Shown here: positions 59,294 through 64,000 of the stretch, in pieces | How the letters are laid out: the number at the start of each line of letters is the position of its first letter | Position numbering within the stretch: the first letter of the stretch is position 1 | Assembly: GCA_014773175.1 (NCBI GenBank) | Contig: VXCM01000407.1 | Location: forward strand, 1-64,000 | Direction: 5' to 3' | Origin: Lucifuga dentata | Taxonomy: Eukaryota > Chordata > Actinopteri > Ophidiiformes > Bythitidae | DNA: 64,000 nucleotides | Notes under the pieces: generated by a model | What the model was told of the DNA's origin: nothing | The model's database searches: none | The model's input: only the letters and a program-made list of their open reading frames with translations | Translations under genes and position numbers: made by a program

Positions 59294-59470
59294 CTGTGCA
59301 GACACTGAACGGCATTAACATGTCAGCAGATAATCAAAGTATAATAGAACTGGATATCCACATAAAGAAAATCTCAGGCCTACCTGCCTTCTCAGACATT
59401 TCTCAGGTGCAGCGCTGGACGCTCTTATCTTTCATCACTTGTGAAAACTCACTCCACATTCTTCAGTCCA
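59294..59470 (+). other. Candidate unrecognised exon with consensus splice signals
   Basis: A pyrimidine-rich acceptor (TTTGCTTTTCCAG, AG at 59292-59293) precedes 177 bases open in one frame, ended by a consensus donor (CCA|GTAAGT, 59471-59476). The frame starts after two bases and ends with one, so both boundaries are phase 1 and the exon is symmetric. It would encode about 58 residues including IIELDIHIKKISGLPAF and QVQRWTLLSFITCE; I recognise no family. It lies just after an AAT microsatellite. It could be chance. Confidence 0.3.
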
Positions 59471-60104
59471 GTAAGTAACTGTCAGGTAACACAACAAATT
59501 GGCCACTGAGTCGTTTAAGCTCCATTTACACAGATTGCAAAACTGATTTCAGGTTTACCACATTCCTACACCCAAGTGATCAGATCAGATTTTTGTGTTC
59601 TAGTAACAATTCTTCACTGCGCATAATGACAAAAGTGTGACATCTGAATCCGCCATGCAGCAGCTCACTGAACTTGACTTGATTTACATTGTGTTATTTG
59701 CTGATCCTATTGCCGCCATAATGCTGTTTATTTATGTTTGAGCTGCATCATGTGGAGTCAAACATGTATCATGCAGGGGAATCCACACTGTATGTACAGT
59801 GTGTGTAAGTGTGTGTGAGAGTAGAGTAAGTAAACTGCGAACATTGTAACGCATTGCTGATGGGTCTTTATGCAGGGAGGCTCACCATTTATGACTGTGA
59901 AACTGGAGTTTTAATAGAATTTTCTTAGTTTCTTGTAACCATAAATCACACTGAGTCACCATCATTACCGATCACAAATACATGCAGATTTAATGAGCAT
60001 CAGATCAGATGAGCTAAGCATGAAACTAATCTGATTTAAAAAATGGAAGGCAATCTGTGTATTACTGAAAGATACAAATTAGAAATACCATTTGAGTACA
60101 CATC

Positions 60105-60500
60105 TGTAGAGAATTTTGTAAGATTAAAAAACGCTGTTTTTCACCATTTTAACCCCTTTGCTTTTCATTGAATTTATCTTTAATTTGCAGCCTAAAAAGA
60201 TGCACTATTAAAAAAAATAAATCACACAATGATGGATGACAAATTTTGACAGTCTGAAAAGACTGTAAACAATAATTGAGGCCTTGAAAATGGCCAGTAG
60301 TGAAGGACTCAATTAGAATGTATGATGTGACAAAAAAGTGTGAAAGAAATTTTGAGAATAATTTTTTAGAAATGTACTATGTTAATATCTGTTTAAATTT
60401 GAAGATTATTTAGAATTAATTTTGTAGAAGAAAAGGAAAAATACCTGGATTTTTCCTGAATCAGTGTCAGAAAATGTTAAAGATAATTTGTAGAGAAGGT
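60105..60500 (+). repeat. Diverged direct repeat, copy 2 of about 400 bp
   Basis: The matching blocks are CTTTTCATTGAATTTATCTT, AAGACTGTAAACAATA, GGCCTTGAAAATGGCC, AAGGACTCAATTAGAAT, AAAAGTGTGAAAGAAATTTT and TTAGAATTAATTTTG. The two copies are 2.3 kb apart and clearly old. Confidence 0.5.
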
Positions 60501-63500
60501 TTCTTGAATTTTCTTCCTTCAGATATTTCTTTTAGATTGTTTTAAAATGAATAAGAAAATTATATTGTTCTATAATGAAATGTCACATAATTTCATACTA
60601 TTAATGCTGATAGATCATTAATGATAAAGTATAATTTCTCATTTTTTGAAGTAATGTTATACAGTATTTGTATTTAAAGTAAGGCAAAAACACACTGTAA
60701 GTCATGTAAGGCATCGTTTTCAAGCATTACTTTGCCGTAATAAATCTTTTAAACTTCATAATTATGTTACTTTTTTGTGATCAAAATGGTTCTTAAAAAC
60801 ATGTGCCCTTCAGTCAGTCTCAACACCTGACGTGTCAGAGAATTACAAAGACACTCACACAAAGACTTTGTCCTTGTAATCCTCCACACTGCAGAACTGC
60901 ATCATGCATCTGACTTGGTGATTCAAAGTGACATTTCACATATACAGCCTCCAACCTGGTTCATAGTGTGTGGTAAGGGACGTCTTCCTCCAGCGTGCGT
61001 CACCTGTCCCCCTGCATTAGAGTCTGTCATGTTACTTTGGCTGCAACAGAAAAGCACAGTGTGGACATGGAGATATGGATATGTACAACAGAACTAACTC
61101 CGCTTCATGAAAATTCAGCAACTGCATCTGAAAAATGTGACAGTTTCAAAATCAATATGTTACTAAATAATAAACAACGTCCTGTCTGTTTGTCCATCAA
61201 CCGGAGTGCACTCAGCCCGTTTTTTTTCATATTTCCTAAAGCATTTCCTATTTCACAGTGAGGCCGAGTATGCTAAAGCATTTAAACATATGAATTTCTT
61301 TTCATTCCCATTGACTTAAGCCACCCCTGCTGTCATGGCAACAGCTGCTCTATCCTCTTCTCCTCCCTCCTCAGCCTCTAGTTCATCTGATTAATCTCCT
61401 TGTTGTGCATCCTCCTGTCATTTCAGACCTGTCATTCCTCACCTGCCCACCAGCTGTCAGTCTCAAGTTTCTATCCTCTGGTGCTCACCAACCCAGTCAC
61501 CTGCCCATCCAGCTGCTCCTCATCTGTAAATCATCTCTAGAGGACAGCTTACTCTCTGCCAGATTGCCACACTGTTGTTTTAATGCTCAATCCTATTTTT
61601 TTTTTCCTACATCCCTGTACCTGTGCTTATGACCTTCTGTGTGCATCTTGTTACTTATTCACCTCTCTTAACCCTTTGGAATTTGTTTGCCTGCTCTTTT
61701 GTTTGTTTTTGTTTTGATTCAACTGTAAGTCTGCTGAATGCCAGAATAAAAACTATCTTAGCTACACTTGCATTTATTCTTGAGTCTGTTGGTTTCAGAA
61801 GACAATGTTACATCTCTAAACCTGCACAGTCCCATTGTTATTTTAATAACTCTGAAATCTTTCATCTATATTTGGATCTGCATCAAAATAAACACAGAGA
61901 CAGACAAACAAATTGAGCTGTTGATGACCATTGTTTTTGGAGAATACCCAAGAGCTTTTTACATGGATAAACTGTATCAGACTCACAACAGCTGACTTAT
62001 GGCCATTTTGCAGGATCTCTCCAAGCTGATACATGTGTGACTCACCTAAATACAGTTGAAACTGCATTATGCATTCAAGAATTATGGCACTTAGCGCGAT
62101 GAAGTTGGCAACCAGTTAATGAAAATTTAATATCAAAAACAAATACAGAAATGCTTAGGCAAATTAGGCATTATGAAAATGCACTTAACTTATGCTGTAT
62201 ATATCTGAATCCATTAATCAGTTTAGAATGTTTGGAGTAGAAACATGTTAATTGTGTCAACACTGCCACCCCTGACCCAGATGGATCCTCCATGGGCTCC
62301 TGGGGTTTGATACAAGCCATTGTCAACTATTATATCTTGATGTCATAGCTATACTGACTATCAGTTACAGCCTTTGGGTATTCTGTCAAATTGAATGTAA
62401 TAATATGTGAGTTTGCATGTTGTGACTCTGTTGCGTCTTGGCAATGACAAACGGGCAGATGTGTATGAATGTAGGAATTGAAATCATGGGTATAATTTGG
62501 TAATAAATGCATTACACAACCTCTTTCGGTGAAAAATTGACATCAATCATAACAGATTACCATAACAGAATCAGAAACAAAATCATTATTTTACATTACA
62601 AGCCAATAGGTTAATTAGCTTAGTACAGCTTAAACTAGTCTCATAAGTAGATATAATGAGGTACAACATAAGACACAATAACAGCAAATCACCTGAAAAT
62701 AAAAATGGATATGGAGACCATCAGCAGTAAATAAAGACAGAATGTAATGGCTGTCAGAAAAGCATAGCTCAAGGTAATTGGTTTATATTAATATTTGTCA
62801 TCCTTGTGGTTTACTATGCTCACACAGAAATGCACTAAATGTAGAGCACATGATGATTATGCCAAGAAAATCACAATTATCCAAGAAATCCCATAAAATA
62901 AAGGCACAGATGGAAGAGAAACTGGTACCTTGGTAATAGGCTCATTTTCAGCCATCAAACTGTCACTTACTACATTTCTGACAAAGGGCCTACCTACTTC
63001 CTCTGTTGCTTTGATCGGTGGGATGACAAGCAGCAAGCTAATTTGCTCAGTACTGTGTGTCTGAAAAGTCTGGAATCACAGAGAAACAACCTGCTGAACA
63101 ATTCTCAAAAATGTGATTTAAGCGTTCCAAGAACTCCATTCAAAAAGCAAAAACCCTCAGTCTGTCAACTTGGTGTGTGAGGGGAAACAGCAAAACGATG
63201 GTTTGCTACTAATATTTATGCCTTTACAGTTTCCAGGCATCAAGTCACTAATTACAGTGACTCAGGTATTGCACTTTAGTACAGGTTGGAGGTGGTACTT
63301 TATTTTCATACTTTTATTTAGCAACATTTTGCTTCTATTGTACAACTGTTCTATTAGAAAAATGCCTTTCAGGAGTGGAGCTTGAAGAGACAGTCCTAAA
63401 AAATTACTCAGTGTGCACAGCAGTGTCAAAGCAAAGGAAGTGGCTCAATGTGGCTGTTGCATAAAAACACTGCAGAAGTTTCAAAATAGACCTCAAAACA

Positions 63501-64000
63501 AAAATAAAATTAAGGAAATCTTTATAATATGTCCATTTTAAATTTTTAATCCCACAAGATCATAAAATATCGTTGTTGTTAGGTAAAAAACTAGCAACCT
63601 AGCCTTGCTTTGGCTTGATGACACAACACAGTTTTGACATTATCTCTAGATATATCTGTAACAGACAGGTTAACGCACCTTTCAGGCTAGTGTTTACTGT
63701 CAGTCAGTGAAAGAGATTTTTCTTTTCACTCTAATTATATTATTCTGATCTCTGGTGGTTACGAATTTGAAGGAAATAGCAACATTACAAAAGTTAGTAG
63801 ATGTGTTTTCTCACACTTTTGAGTCACATCAACATGATGAAATACTGTAGATGAAAAATGTTCAGTTTGAGAAGTCAAGATATCAAAACATCCTTCACGA
63901 TCCTTCAAGGTTAGGCTCCTTGATAGCAGGACTGAGCTTTAGGTTAACCTAGTCTGATGCTGTGACCACACAGAGAGTGGCCATTTTTGTATTCACAACA
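60501..64000. other. Far upstream flank, no gene recognised
   Basis: A C/T-rich stretch at about 61330-61640, followed by AATAAA near 61745, is vaguely like the end of a retroelement, but no ends or coding support are visible. The rest is unremarkable. Confidence 0.4.

Noticed and set aside
61330..61830. C/T-rich stretch followed by AATAAA, reminiscent of a retroelement LTR end
   Set aside because: No matching second LTR, TG...CA ends or coding remains could be found, so it is not called.
1..64000. CRISPR arrays, operons or other bacterial systems
   Set aside because: No regularly spaced repeats with unique spacers, no compact coding and clear vertebrate gene structure.

Overview
The window looks like vertebrate nuclear DNA, most likely from a ray-finned (teleost) fish. 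The grounds are: one recognisable gene with a large GC-rich first exon, a long AT-rich intron, very many di- and trinucleotide microsatellites, and a load of DNA-transposon relics (hAT-like, Tc1/mariner-like, TTAA-flanked foldback elements) with LINE and Ty3/Gypsy fragments of fish type. There are no operons, bacterial genes or CRISPR arrays.

The only gene I can identify is neuregulin 3 (nrg3), on the minus strand. Its first coding exon runs from an ATG at 48195 down to a consensus donor (GTAAGT) at 47351-47346. It encodes the N-terminal cytoplasmic stretch, the hydrophobic core typical of NRG3 and a long Ser/Thr-rich extracellular stalk. The EGF-like domain that binds ERBB4 lies in later exons, none of which I could recognise here. 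Positions 1-47351 are therefore read as the start of a very long intron 1. Upstream of the ATG (48196 to about 50040) is a GC-rich, purine/pyrimidine-skewed leader and promoter region. From about 50.0 kb to 64.0 kb is 5' flanking DNA with no recognised gene.

Layout: 1-47351, intron 1. It holds a palindromic hAT-like MITE with near-perfect 8-bp target duplications (7152-7337), a LINE reverse-transcriptase relic (about 7577-7990), a family of TTAA-flanked foldback MITEs (18775-19358, 30568-31242, 38664-38885), a LINE 3' tail (28880-29140), a 1.9-kb inverted-repeat element containing a tyrosine-recombinase remnant (35301-37232), and a Tc1-like MITE (45248-45626). 47352-48195, nrg3 exon 1 coding part. 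48196-50040, leader and promoter. 50040-64000, flank with a Ty3/Gypsy integrase relic (53396-53740), two inverted copies of a dispersed fish repeat, a diverged pair of about 400-bp direct repeats, and a possible unrecognised exon with good splice signals (59294-59470, plus strand).

Assembly quality matters. About twenty isolated single N bases occur, and at eleven of them the 61-67 bases before the N are repeated exactly or nearly so after it. These look like unmerged contig overlaps rather than biology. Two fall in the nrg3 leader/promoter (48595, 49556); none falls in the coding exon.
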